A stretch of 26,115 nt of DNA. Origin: Peptococcaceae bacterium UBA3937. GTDB taxonomy: Bacteria; Bacillota; Peptococcia; DRI-13; DTU073. This document shows, one piece after another, positions 6,487-14,477 of the stretch. Numbering within the stretch: the stretch's first letter is position 1; each line of letters starts with the position of its first letter. The stretch is taken from NCBI GenBank assembly GCA_002385735.1, contig DGEB01000002.1, positions 3,161-29,275 on the forward strand, written 5' to 3'. The translations under genes and the position numbers were made by a program. Below the pieces are notes generated by a model. That model was not told where the DNA came from. It searched no databases and worked only from the letters and a program-made list of their open reading frames with translations.

Positions 6487-8016
6487 ATGACCAAACAATC
6501 TTTTCTGAAAGGTGCTTTTATCCTGCTTTTGGCCAGCCTTTTGGTCAAAGTGATGGGTTTTCTTTATCAAATCATGATTATCCGGCTCATCAGCCCGGAA
6601 GGCGTGGGCATCTTTAACATGGTTTTTCCTTTATACATCACGGTGCTCGTCTTTTCCACCATGGGCCTTCCCCCGGCCATCCCCAAACTAACTGCGGAGG
6701 AACTGGCCGCGGGAAAATACTCCAATGCAGAGATCCTTTTGGGAACCGCGGTCACCCTGCTCGTGCTGTTTGCTGCTGCCCTGTCTTTTTCTTTTATTGT
6801 GCTGGCCCCGTTTTTCATCAAGAACCTCTATACCGATCCCCGGGTCCTGCCCGTTCTTTTGTTTCTGCTGCCAACCATCGTTTTAGTTGCCGTCTCCTCC
6901 GCGCTCAAAGGCTTCTTTCAAGGCTTGCAGGATATGCGCCCTACCGCTGCCACCCAATTAATCGAACAAACGGTCCGGATCGGCACCGGCTTATTATTGG
7001 TATGCCTGCTCCGGCCTTATGGCTTGACCTGGTCGGCGGTCGGCCTTTCTCTTGCGGTATTTTGCAGTGAATTAAGCGGTTTTATTTATCTTGTGGTCAG
7101 CTACAAACACCTTTTTTACGGTAAACTTTTCCAACGGCCACGGCTTTCAACCATGAAACGACTGCTGGCTTTTGGCATTCCCGTTACTGTCACCAGGGTC
7201 ATCACCAGCCTGGTTTCCACGATTGAAGCAAATTTAATTCCCCAGCAGTTGAAAAAAATGGGCTACACCCTCTCCCAGTCCACGGCCTTTTATGGTGAAC
7301 TAACCGGAGTAGCCTTTACCCTGCTGACGATTCCCACTCCCTTAACCTACTCCCTGTCCACCACCCTGGTACCGGCCATTTCCGAAGCAGCGAGCAAAAA
7401 ACAAATGCCCTTACTTTCTCAACGGACCTCGGAAGCCCTTGGCATCACCTTAATCGTGGGTGTCCCCTGCAGTCTGATTCTCTTTTTTTGGGGTCCCTTG
7501 CTTAGCAAGCTGCTCTTTCAGGTCACCCAGGCCGGCGAACTTTTACAAATCCTCGCCTTAGGCGGCGTTTTCCTGTACCTACTACAAACCACCATCGGCA
7601 TCCTGCAGGGGCTGGGTCTGGTCAAAACCATCTTTTTTACCACCCTGCTGGGCGGCCTCGTAAAACTGGCAGGCATCTACTTCTATGGCGCCCATGCTGC
7701 CCATGGCAAAGTACTAATCGCTTTAAGCTTTGCCAGCAGTTACGTTCTGGTGGCCCTTTTGAATCTTGCCATTATTGCCAGGAAAACAAAACTTTCCTTT
7801 GAACGCGGCTTTTATTTAAGGCTGCTTTTGGTGAGCGTTCTTTTCAGCATGTCTCTTATTTCCCTTATGGAGCTTGCGGCTCAGAGCGTTTTCCTTTTAG
7901 TACTGCTGACTTTAACCCTCATCCTGCTCTTTTTTCTGACCCTATTCCTCACCGGGGACCAATATGTTAACCTGATCTTCCTTCACTTGTCCCGCATTCT
8001 CAAAAGAACGCCCTAA
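6487..8016 (+). CDS. spoVB: Stage V sporulation protein B, MOP-family flippase
   Basis: A 509-residue polytopic membrane protein of the MurJ/MATE/polysaccharide-exporter superfamily with about 12-14 hydrophobic spans. The N-terminal pattern (KGAFILLLASLLVKVMGFLY, ISPEGVGIFNMVFPLY, GLPPAIPKLTAE) is that of SpoVB, required for spore cortex synthesis and thought to flip lipid-linked peptidoglycan precursors; vegetative paralogues (YkvU, YtgP, MurJ) are close. The start is the ATG at 6487 with GGGAGGA upstream, not the in-frame GTG at 6427, which has no ribosome binding site. The site lies inside a 9-bp hairpin. The gene converges on surE, 43 bases away, with no clear terminator between them. It supports an endospore-forming host. 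Confidence 0.88.
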   Translation: MTKQSFLKGAFILLLASLLVKVMGFLYQIMIIRLISPEGVGIFNMVFPLYITVLVFSTMGLPPAIPKLTAEELAAGKYSNAEILLGTAVTLLVLFAAALSFSFIVLAPFFIKNLYTDPRVLPVLLFLLPTIVLVAVSSALKGFFQGLQDMRPTAATQLIEQTVRIGTGLLLVCLLRPYGLTWSAVGLSLAVFCSELSGFIYLVVSYKHLFYGKLFQRPRLSTMKRLLAFGIPVTVTRVITSLVSTIEANLIPQQLKKMGYTLSQSTAFYGELTGVAFTLLTIPTPLTYSLSTTLVPAISEAASKKQMPLLSQRTSEALGITLIVGVPCSLILFFWGPLLSKLLFQVTQAGELLQILALGGVFLYLLQTTIGILQGLGLVKTIFFTTLLGGLVKLAGIYFYGAHAAHGKVLIALSFASSYVLVALLNLAIIARKTKLSFERGFYLRLLLVSVLFSMSLISLMELAAQSVFLLVLLTLTLILLFFLTLFLTGDQYVNLIFLHLSRILKRTP

Positions 8017-8059
8017 AATGAACATCCTAAAAATTGCATTGCATCATATCCAAAGCGTC

Positions 8060-8833
8060 TTAAATCGAGTCTTCCAAACCCCACTTCCTGATTTCCTGGA
8101 TGATTTCGTAATTGGTTAAATCGAACTGCAAAGGCGTAATCGAGACATAGTTATTTTCCACCGCATGGGTATCACAATCTTCGTGGTCTCCCTGGGTGGG
8201 CAGCAGTTTGCCCACGGCCCAGAAATAGGCATTCCCCCGGGGATCGTATCTTTTTTCAAAGTGGTTTTCGTACTCCCGCGGCCCCAGCTCTGTAATCCTG
8301 ATTCCTTTGATTTTTTCTTTTTCCACCGCCGGGATGTTGATATTCAGCAGCGTCCCGGGCGGAAGAACCTTGTTTTCGCGAATCATCTTTCGCACCAGGG
8401 CAGCAGTAATTTCCGCCGCTACGCTAAAGTCCCGGTGCTCCCAGGAAGCCAGAGATACGGCTATGGAAGGGGTGCGAAGCAGCACACCTTCAATCGCCGC
8501 AGAAACGGTACCCGAATAAAGTACATCCGTACCTAAGTTGGGTCCTTGATTAATCCCGGAGATTACTAAGCCACACTCGTGCTCCATCAACTCCTCAATG
8601 CCCAGCTTGACACAATCCGCCGGCGTTCCGTTCACCCCGTAGACTTTTTTCAAGCCGTCAAGCTTAATCTCTTCTACCCGAATCGGATCCCGGATCGTGA
8701 TCCCGTGCCCGATGGCGCTTTTCTCTTCCAAAGGGGCCACCAGGACAACCTCGCCCACCTCCGTCATCTTTTTGGCCAATGCTTGCACCCCAGGTGCCCA
8801 CACTCCATCATCATTCGTCACCAGAATATACAT
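8060..8833 (-). CDS. surE: 5'/3'-nucleotidase SurE
   Basis: SurE is a divalent-metal-dependent phosphatase acting on nucleoside 5'- and 3'-monophosphates and short polyphosphate, linked to stationary-phase survival. The 257-residue product shows MYILVTNDDGVWAPGV with the metal-binding NDD pair, the loop serine in PLEEKSAIGHGIT, NGTPADCVKLG, and SGINQGPNLGTDVLYSGTVSAA. The ATG at 8831-8833 is chosen because GGAGG lies five bases upstream. The in-frame ATG four codons earlier (8845) is itself part of that ribosome binding site region and has none of its own. It follows folE by 77 bases on the same strand. Confidence 0.96.
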   Translation of the reverse strand: MYILVTNDDGVWAPGVQALAKKMTEVGEVVLVAPLEEKSAIGHGITIRDPIRVEEIKLDGLKKVYGVNGTPADCVKLGIEELMEHECGLVISGINQGPNLGTDVLYSGTVSAAIEGVLLRTPSIAVSLASWEHRDFSVAAEITAALVRKMIRENKVLPPGTLLNINIPAVEKEKIKGIRITELGPREYENHFEKRYDPRGNAYFWAVGKLLPTQGDHEDCDTHAVENNYVSITPLQFDLTNYEIIQEIRKWGLEDSI

Positions 8834-8910
8834 AACTTCCTCCATTTTTACTTTTATTTACTTAAATATTTATGGGATTATTATTTTGATACCTTATCAT
8901 ATTTTAACCT

Positions 8911-9471
8911 TTACTCGCCTTTGATTAAAGCAAAGGCCTCGGCGCGCGTCGCCTCATTGGAACGGAAAACCCCCCGTACGGCCGAAGTAAGGGTCTGGCT
9001 TCCCGGCTTGTTGACCCCCCGCAGGGTCATACACATATGTTCCGCCTCAATGACCACCACGACCCCAAGGGGATTCAAGATCCGCATAATCGAATCCGCG
9101 ATTTGCGAAGTAAGCCGCTCCTGTAATTGCGGCCGGCGGGCAAAGATTTCGACTACCCGGGCCAGCTTGGAAAGACCCGTCACCCTTCCTTTGCGCGGGA
9201 TATAGGCCACATGAGCCTTGCCAAAGAAGGGCAATAAATGATGCTCACAGAAAGAATACAAAGGAATGTCCTTTACCAGGACCATTTCATCATGCTCTTC
9301 ATTAAAGCAGACAAATAACTCCTCATCCGGTTCCTTCTGCATCCCGCTGAAAATCTCTTCACACATCTTAGCAACTCTTAGCGGGGTCCCTTTAAGTCCT
9401 TCCCGGGACGGATCCTCGCCAATCGCTTCTAAAAACAGTTTTACCGCCTTTTGAATTTTTTCCCGATCCAT
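8911..9471 (-). CDS. folE: GTP cyclohydrolase I (type IA)
   Basis: Converts GTP to 7,8-dihydroneopterin triphosphate, the first step towards tetrahydrofolate (and in some bacteria towards queuosine). The 186-residue length is normal. The zinc ligands are visible: C75 and H78 in [10 protein letters not shown], and C147 in [11 protein letters not shown]. Other family motifs are [41 protein letters not shown] and TSAVRGVF. It starts at ATG 9471 with an AGAGG-type site four bases away and has a sigma-A promoter at 9549-9577. No other folate gene is adjacent. Confidence 0.97.
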   Translation of the reverse strand: MDREKIQKAVKLFLEAIGEDPSREGLKGTPLRVAKMCEEIFSGMQKEPDEELFVCFNEEHDEMVLVKDIPLYSFCEHHLLPFFGKAHVAYIPRKGRVTGLSKLARVVEIFARRPQLQERLTSQIADSIMRILNPLGVVVVIEAEHMCMTLRGVNKPGSQTLTSAVRGVFRSNEATRAEAFALIKGE

Positions 9472-9548
9472 TTTCCTCTTTCACCTTATTCCTTTCCCAG
9501 TTTCGCCCGTGCCAAGTCCATCCCTGGTCCGTGGTCACTATGTTTATT

Positions 9549-9577
9549 ATTTTAAACCAATGTCCCAGCCTGTGCAA
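9549..9577 (-). promoter_or_regulatory. Sigma-A promoter of folE
   Basis: TTGCAC (9572-9577), 17-base spacer, TAAAAT (9549-9554) on the minus strand. The predicted leader is about 70 bases. I found no sign of a tetrahydrofolate riboswitch in it. Confidence 0.78.
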
Positions 9578-9638
9578 CGAAGAAAGCAAGAAAGCGGCCT
9601 GGCTCCCCGCCCCCGGATTTCTGCCCCCGGAATTCTAA

Positions 9639-9666
9639 TCATATTTCCGTTCCGGAAACATAATCT
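9639..9666 (+). promoter_or_regulatory. Possible sigma-E-like (sporulation) promoter
   Basis: TCATATT (9639-9645) fits the sigma-E -35 pattern kmATATT. After 13 bases comes CATAATCT (9659-9666), a partial match to the -10 pattern CATACAnT. A small palindrome, TTTCCG-TTC-CGGAAA, lies between them. No sigma-A promoter is apparent for the downstream gene. Confidence 0.3.
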
Positions 9667-9698
9667 AATGATAAAGATAAGCTGGGGGGAGAAAAAAC

Positions 9699-10100
9699 AT
9701 GATTGAAAAAGAGAAAATCCACGCTTCGGAGGACTTTCAAGTTAGCTATGTCTTCAAAGGATTGCTATGGTCGATTACGCTAACGATAGTGCTGGCGATT
9801 ATCTCCGCACTGCTTCTTCAATATACTGCCCTCTCGGAAAACCTGTTATCCGGATTTGCCACCTTCATTTTTTTTGTCAGCATGTTTATCGGCGCAACGA
9901 TGGCCGCCTATTCCGCCCAGGGCAAAGGACTGTTGTACGGTCTGGCGGTGAGCATGTCCTACTTTTTGCTAACGATTATCGGTGGCCTCATCCTGGATTC
10001 GTCCATCTTTACCCTGGCCTTTGTTGTAAAAAGATTGGGTTTAACAGCCTGTGCCGGCGTTTTAGGCGGCATCATCGGCGTGGGTTTGGTGAGCAAATAA
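9699..10100 (+). CDS. TIGR04086-like (YrzE-like) four-span membrane protein
   Basis: A 133-residue protein with four hydrophobic spans near residues 20-42, 50-70, 76-98 and 108-131. Its glycine-rich pattern (GATMAAYSAQGKGLLYG, CAGVLGGIIGVGLVSK) resembles the TIGR04086/YrzE family of Firmicutes, whose function is unknown. The N-terminus (MIEKEKIHASEDFQ) is charged and cytoplasmic. ATG start with GGGGGGAG seven bases upstream. It is divergent from folE and may use a sporulation-type promoter. A 12-bp hairpin follows the stop. Family assignment is from memory of the pattern, not a search. Confidence 0.75.
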   Translation: MIEKEKIHASEDFQVSYVFKGLLWSITLTIVLAIISALLLQYTALSENLLSGFATFIFFVSMFIGATMAAYSAQGKGLLYGLAVSMSYFLLTIIGGLILDSSIFTLAFVVKRLGLTACAGVLGGIIGVGLVSK

Positions 10101-10104
10101 CAAG

Positions 10105-10133
10105 CTAGGTGTCGACATGGAGTCGGCACCTAG
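10105..10133. terminator. Strong hairpin between convergent genes
   Basis: CTAGGTGTCGAC (10105-10116) pairs with GTCGGCACCTAG (10122-10133), 12 bp with one G-T wobble and a 5-base loop. There is no proper T-tract on the plus strand. On the minus strand CTTGTTATTT follows, so it could serve as a weak terminator for the converging microprotein gene as well. Confidence 0.55.
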
Positions 10134-10145
10134 TCGCAAGCCAGC

Positions 10146-10235
10146 TTAACTAGCTTTCTTCTCCTTTTTCTTCAGGAGATTACAAATAAACCGGGGGAGA
10201 GGAATAAAAAACATCGCTTTAATATCTTTCATCAT
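10146..10235 (-). CDS. 29-residue amphipathic peptide resembling SpoVM
   Basis: A short frame, MMKDIKAMFFIPLPRFICNL then LKKKEKKAS. It has a plausible ribosome binding site (GGAAGGGTGA three to six bases before tandem ATG codons at 10235 and 10232) and a strong hairpin downstream. The core IPLPRFICNLLK resembles the Bacillus SpoVM core IKLPKFLGGIVR: the same I-x-L-P-(K/R)-F-(L/I) signature and a following amphipathic, basic helix. SpoVM is a membrane-curvature-sensing peptide that anchors SpoIVA to the forespore. In Bacillus spoVM sits near the yloU-yloV (fakA) genes; here the candidate is elsewhere. A start at the third Met (10214) would give 22 residues. Alternatives are a type I toxin-like peptide or a chance ORF. 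Confidence 0.5.
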   Translation of the reverse strand: MMKDIKAMFFIPLPRFICNLLKKKEKKAS

Positions 10236-10337
10236 CTGTCACCCTTCCTTATCTAATCCTGTTCCTATATTATTACGCTTCTTTCGATAAGGTGACAATG
10301 GAAGGCTCATCCGCTCACAAAAAAACAATCAAAAAAA

Positions 10338-10841
10338 TCAGTATTTCGGCACCTTTAATTTACTGACCATTAAAAAGGAAAGCAGCATGGTAAGCACCGG
10401 GTAAAAATAAAGAGGCAGCTTGTTCGAAAGGAGCACAAAGATGGCCAGCAGCGGCCCGGCAAAAGTGATCGGAATACCTACGAAATAGTTATTGATGTTT
10501 AAAACGTTAAAACGGGCCAGCCGAATCGCCCCACACAACGCAAAGACGATGGCCAAAAGCAGGGTCCAGTTCCCGAGCTTGCTCATTACCGCCGCATAGG
10601 ACAAAATCGCCGGTGCTACCCCGAAAGAAACTAAATCGGAGAGAGAATCTAGCTCTTTGCCAAAATCCGAAGCGACTTCCAGTCTCCTTGCCAGACGGCC
10701 ATCCAGCCCATCCATGACCATGGCAAAGAGAATCGAAATGGCCGCTTCATTGTATTTCCCTTCCATGGTATAACATAAAGATACAATACCCAAAACCAGA
10801 TTAGTTAGCGTGATAATGTTGGGTATCAATCTTTTATTCAT
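10338..10841 (-). CDS. pssA: CDP-diacylglycerol-serine O-phosphatidyltransferase
   Basis: Makes phosphatidylserine from CDP-diacylglycerol and serine at the membrane. The 167-residue protein carries the full CDP-alcohol phosphatidyltransferase signature DG-x2-AR-x8-G-x3-D-x3-D, read in DGRLARRLEVASDFGKELD and the following SLSD, with four to five further hydrophobic spans. The frame extends to 10907, but the ATG at 10841 is chosen: GGGAGG lies seven bases upstream and MNKRLIPNIITLTNLVLG is the usual N-terminus. This start overlaps the psd stop by eight bases, indicating translational coupling. Its product is the substrate of the psd enzyme encoded just upstream. A T-rich tract follows the stop, but I see no convincing terminator stem. 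Confidence 0.95.
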   Translation of the reverse strand: MNKRLIPNIITLTNLVLGIVSLCYTMEGKYNEAAISILFAMVMDGLDGRLARRLEVASDFGKELDSLSDLVSFGVAPAILSYAAVMSKLGNWTLLLAIVFALCGAIRLARFNVLNINNYFVGIPITFAGPLLAIFVLLSNKLPLYFYPVLTMLLSFLMVSKLKVPKY

Positions 10842-11526
10842 GACGAAACCTCCCGATAATTGTTTCCCCACCCTTGACCTTGTCGCCCTTTTTGACCAGT
10901 AGCTCAAAACCCAGGGGCAGATAGAGCTCGGTACAGGAACCGAATTTAATCATCCCGAATATTTCGCCCTGCCCCAGCTTTTCCCCTTGCTTGACCCAGC
11001 AAACAATTCTCCGGGCCACAAAGCCGGTGATCTGTACCACCAAAACGGACCAGGCCGGATTTTCTTCCGATTTTATTCCTACATAATTCCGTTCATTCAG
11101 GGTGGAGGCATGGGACTTAAAGGCCGGCAAAAACTTGCCCGGCCGGTAGACAAGATAATCCACCGCACCTGCCAGAGGCGCCCTGTTCACATGAACATTG
11201 AAGACATTTAAGAAGATACTGACTTTTACCGCTTTGTTATGCAGGTAGTTTTCTTCCTCCACCTCTTCCACCGCCAACACGATGCCATCGGCAGGTGAAA
11301 CCACTTCGCCTTCGCCCGCCCTAATCGTCCGGGGCGGATTGCGGAAAAACCAACAGACAAAGAGGAACAACAGCGCCGGTAAGATGCCCCAAGGCCATCC
11401 CCCGCCATAGAATGCTAGCGCGGTAAGAAGACCTAATACCGCCAAATACGGGATGGCATCGGGAACAAGGAACTTAGCATAGCCTTTATAACCGGTAAAC
11501 CGTTTCCGTCTTTGCGGTGTATCCAT
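10834..11526 (-). CDS. psd: Phosphatidylserine decarboxylase proenzyme
   Basis: Converts phosphatidylserine to phosphatidylethanolamine using a pyruvoyl cofactor made by self-cleavage. The 230-residue length fits the short Psd class. Two membrane segments lie near residues 24-42 and 46-62. The catalytic features are SPADG (D80), FNVHVNRAPLAG (H112 region) and the cleavage site KFGSCTEL (G196-S197), equivalent to the LGST site of other family members. ATG start with GGGGAGGGGA about six bases upstream. It overlaps pssA by eight bases and follows dinG by 65 bases. Together the two genes provide the phosphatidylethanolamine branch of membrane lipid synthesis. Confidence 0.95.
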   Translation of the reverse strand: MDTPQRRKRFTGYKGYAKFLVPDAIPYLAVLGLLTALAFYGGGWPWGILPALLFLFVCWFFRNPPRTIRAGEGEVVSPADGIVLAVEEVEEENYLHNKAVKVSIFLNVFNVHVNRAPLAGAVDYLVYRPGKFLPAFKSHASTLNERNYVGIKSEENPAWSVLVVQITGFVARRIVCWVKQGEKLGQGEIFGMIKFGSCTELYLPLGFELLVKKGDKVKGGETIIGRFRHE

Positions 11527-11591
11527 GCGAAATCCCCTCCCCTTCCCTCATCAATCATCCCTCAACGCAAAACCTGACCGCGTTAATCTGT

Positions 11592-14393
11592 TCATGATAC
11601 TCCTATCATATCATTTTTTGCTTCTTTTAACCATTCTTTAATCTTCTCCACAATTTCTTCCGTATTCCCGCAAACATAGCTTTGCTGCGGCAAGGAATTC
11701 AGAAAAACCTTGCCGTACCTTTTTTTCAGCAGCCGGTTATCCATAACCACAACCACACCCCAATCGTTGATGGTCCTAATTAACCGGCCGTAGCCCTGGC
11801 GGAAACGTAACACCGCCTGGGGCAAGCTATAGTGATAAAAGCCATCCTTCCCCTCCTTTGCCATCGCCTCAATCCGCGCCTCGACCGTCGGCATACTGGG
11901 CGGCCAGAAGGGCAACCGGATCATCACCACCGAGGTTAAAAAGGAACCCGGCAGGTCAATTCCTTCCCAGTAGGTATTGGCCCCGAAAACAATGGCGGAG
12001 GGATTGTTTTTCAATTCGGCCAGTAAGGTGGAACGTTGCCCGTTAATCCCATCGGCATAGATTTCCCAGCCCTTTTCCTGTAAGGGCTCTTTTAAGTAAT
12101 TATACATGCTCTGCAGTTGCTTGTGGGAAGTAAACAGCACCAGTGTCCTGCCGCCGGTGGCCTGCAAAACCGCGTATAGGGCTTCCTGGAGGGCCAGGTT
12201 GTAAGCTTCTTCACTGGTCCGGGCCGGATCCGGCAGGCTGTTGTCAATGACCAAAAGCGATTGTTCATCATAATAAAACGGGGAGGGAATCTGCAAGCTA
12301 TCCACCAGTTCCTCGTCCAAGCCTAGCTGCTCGCTTAAAAAGCAGAAGTCTTCCGCGATGCTTAAGGTGGCCGAAGTCAGCACCACCGTTTCTTTATCCG
12401 CAAAAAGCTGCTCCCGGAAGAGATGGGCGATATTTAAAGGGGACAGGTTTAAGAGCAGTTCCTGCCTTTTTTCCCCGAATTCCAGCCAATAAACCGTGGT
12501 ATCCTCACAGGAATGAAAGAACTTTTGCACCAGTTCCACATCCGCTTTTAGCTCGCCAAAGTAGATGCGCAGTTCCTTCAGCGCATTCTCCCAGCCGGTT
12601 TCGGAACAATCCTCCGAAAGCCTGTTGGCTAAACGGCTTAGCATAGCGGCTAAATCCTCGGCGTGCAGCAAAAGGTTGTCAAACAACACGGTAAGGTTTT
12701 CAAACCACGCTTCCCGCCTGGTTTCCGCGCTCACGCGCATGGTTTCGGAGGGCTGCCCCGCGAAAGCCTGCAGGATTTCTTCCGTCCTGGCCAAAAGGGT
12801 TTGGGCGCCTTTTTCCATGGCACCAAGCAATTCCTTTATTTCCCCCGCCAGCTCATTGGGCAAACCAACATAGTGTTTCCAGATATAGGCCAGTCCGGGT
12901 TTGTAAATCCCCTCTTTCTTTTTGAGCAGGTGTCCGATGCGTTTTTGAAAATCCAACAAGGAAAAAGATTCGGTAAATTGTTTCGTCCCTTCTTCTTCCA
13001 AATGATGGGCTTCATCGACGATTAAATAATGATATTCCGGTAAAAAGGCCGCTCCGATTTTAACATCGGAAAGCAACAAAGAGTGATTGATAATCACCAA
13101 ATCAGCCTCCTGCGCCTTTTCCCGGGCGTTTTGATAAAAACAATCGGCCGCAAAAGGACATTGGGCTCCCCAACAAGTCTCTTTGGTGGAAACCAACTGA
13201 TTAAACACATCCTTTTCCCAGCCCCGCAAGTTAATGGTGTCCCGGTCCCCGGTTGCTTCTTTTTCCAGCCAATAGGCCAGGCGCGCCAGCAAAACCTTTT
13301 CGCTCCAACTAAAGTCTGTCCCGCTCTCCTTCAAGTTTTTCCATTTATAGAGGCAAAAATAGTTCCCTCTCCCTTTCAGGACAGCGGCTTTAAAGCTAAA
13401 GGGCAGGGTTTTCTCTAAAAAAGCGATATCACTGCGCCAGAGCTGCTCCTGTAAGGCGATGGTATGGGTGGCCACCACCACTTTTTCCTGCCGGGAGACC
13501 GCCCAGGCCAAAGCCGGCACCAGGTAAGCCAGCGATTTTCCTACTCCGGTGCCCGCCTCCACCAATAGATAGCGCTGCTGGGTAAAGGCTTTCGCTACCG
13601 CCCGGAGCATTTGCAACTGAGCAGGACGTTCCTGATAGCTGGCAAAGCCTTGGGCAATGGCTCCCCCGGGACGAAACATGGCCAGCAGTTCTTCCGGCGA
13701 CCAGGATACCTCCGGTTTTCTCGCTTTCCTCCCGCCATTTTCCTTGGGCTGAGCCTTGCTCCGCAGGGGTAACGGCGCGGCAAAATCATAGTTTTTAATC
13801 TTTGCTTTGAGGATTTCCGCAAAAAAATGGGCCAGGCCCTTTTCTTCGTCCTGAAGAAAGTAATAAATACTATGGACCTCCTGCAGTGATAAGGCCCAGG
13901 CCTGTTCCTTCAAATAAACAAAAAGCTTTTCCAGCGCTTCAGTATCCGCAAAAGCACGGTGGTTGGGGCAAGTCTCCAGGTTAAAATGCCGGATTAAATA
14001 ACGCAGGCTGTAGGACGAGAGATTCGGAAAAAGGATTTTAGCTAAATCAATCGTATCGATCCACTTGTTAGTTAAAGGTTCGCCCAGCATCGCCTGCACG
14101 AAACCCAAATCAAAGGGCGCATTGTGGGCGACGATCACTTTTTTTTCCAGGAGCGCCTTCACTTTTCCCCGGAGCTCCGCAGCAGGCGGCGCATCCTTTA
14201 GCATCTCATCGGTAATCCCCGTAAGGAAGCTCACCTGCCGCGGAACGGAGCCTTGGGGTTTTACCAAAGACGTAAAGCGCTCGCCGGTGCTTCCCTTTGA
14301 GGAAAGAATTATCGCGATTTCAATTACTTCGTCCAGGTGACAGTTTAATCCGGTTGTCTCCACATCAAGAAAAGCATATTGATCATTTATCAT
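11592..14393 (-). CDS. dinG: DinG-type helicase fused to DnaQ-like 3'-5' exonuclease
   Basis: 933 residues. The exonuclease domain (1-165) has all three motifs: FLDVETTG (D10, E12), AHNAPFDLGF and HRAFADTEAL (H145, D150). The XPD/DinG-like superfamily 2 helicase follows: Walker A EAGTGVGKS (279-287), DEAH box VDEAHH (459-464), and motif VI QGYGRLIRT near the end. Four cysteines, C347, C407, C412 and C418, lie where XPD-type helicases bind a 4Fe-4S cluster, so a cluster is likely. DinG enzymes unwind damaged DNA, D-loops and R-loops, while Bacillus-type exonuclease fusions degrade single-stranded DNA or RNA. The start is ATG 14393 with only a weak GGTGA site. It follows ahcY by 81 bases without a visible terminator. 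Confidence 0.94.
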   Translation of the reverse strand: MINDQYAFLDVETTGLNCHLDEVIEIAIILSSKGSTGERFTSLVKPQGSVPRQVSFLTGITDEMLKDAPPAAELRGKVKALLEKKVIVAHNAPFDLGFVQAMLGEPLTNKWIDTIDLAKILFPNLSSYSLRYLIRHFNLETCPNHRAFADTEALEKLFVYLKEQAWALSLQEVHSIYYFLQDEEKGLAHFFAEILKAKIKNYDFAAPLPLRSKAQPKENGGRKARKPEVSWSPEELLAMFRPGGAIAQGFASYQERPAQLQMLRAVAKAFTQQRYLLVEAGTGVGKSLAYLVPALAWAVSRQEKVVVATHTIALQEQLWRSDIAFLEKTLPFSFKAAVLKGRGNYFCLYKWKNLKESGTDFSWSEKVLLARLAYWLEKEATGDRDTINLRGWEKDVFNQLVSTKETCWGAQCPFAADCFYQNAREKAQEADLVIINHSLLLSDVKIGAAFLPEYHYLIVDEAHHLEEEGTKQFTESFSLLDFQKRIGHLLKKKEGIYKPGLAYIWKHYVGLPNELAGEIKELLGAMEKGAQTLLARTEEILQAFAGQPSETMRVSAETRREAWFENLTVLFDNLLLHAEDLAAMLSRLANRLSEDCSETGWENALKELRIYFGELKADVELVQKFFHSCEDTTVYWLEFGEKRQELLLNLSPLNIAHLFREQLFADKETVVLTSATLSIAEDFCFLSEQLGLDEELVDSLQIPSPFYYDEQSLLVIDNSLPDPARTSEEAYNLALQEALYAVLQATGGRTLVLFTSHKQLQSMYNYLKEPLQEKGWEIYADGINGQRSTLLAELKNNPSAIVFGANTYWEGIDLPGSFLTSVVMIRLPFWPPSMPTVEARIEAMAKEGKDGFYHYSLPQAVLRFRQGYGRLIRTINDWGVVVVMDNRLLKKRYGKVFLNSLPQQSYVCGNTEEIVEKIKEWLKEAKNDMIGVS

Positions 14394-14456
14394 CTATTCA
14401 CCAATTTTTCCCTTTCTTCATCTTTTACCCTTCGTCCTTCAATTCACTCCTGAACC

Positions 14457-14477
14457 CTAACCTTAGCCTTAGCCTTA
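14457..14477 (-). repeat. Hexamer repeat giving four in-frame stop codons after ahcY
   Basis: On the minus strand the end of ahcY reads TAA GGC TAA GGC TAA GGT TAG. These are four in-frame stops at 6-base spacing (14475-77, 14469-71, 14463-65, 14457-59) from a short tandem GGCTAA-like array. Confidence 0.85.

Noticed and set aside
8017..8059. Terminator between spoVB and surE
   Set aside because: No stem with a T-tract is visible in the 43-base gap.
9472..9548. Possible tetrahydrofolate or other riboswitch in the folE leader
   Set aside because: The leader is only about 70 bases and shows none of the expected paired elements.
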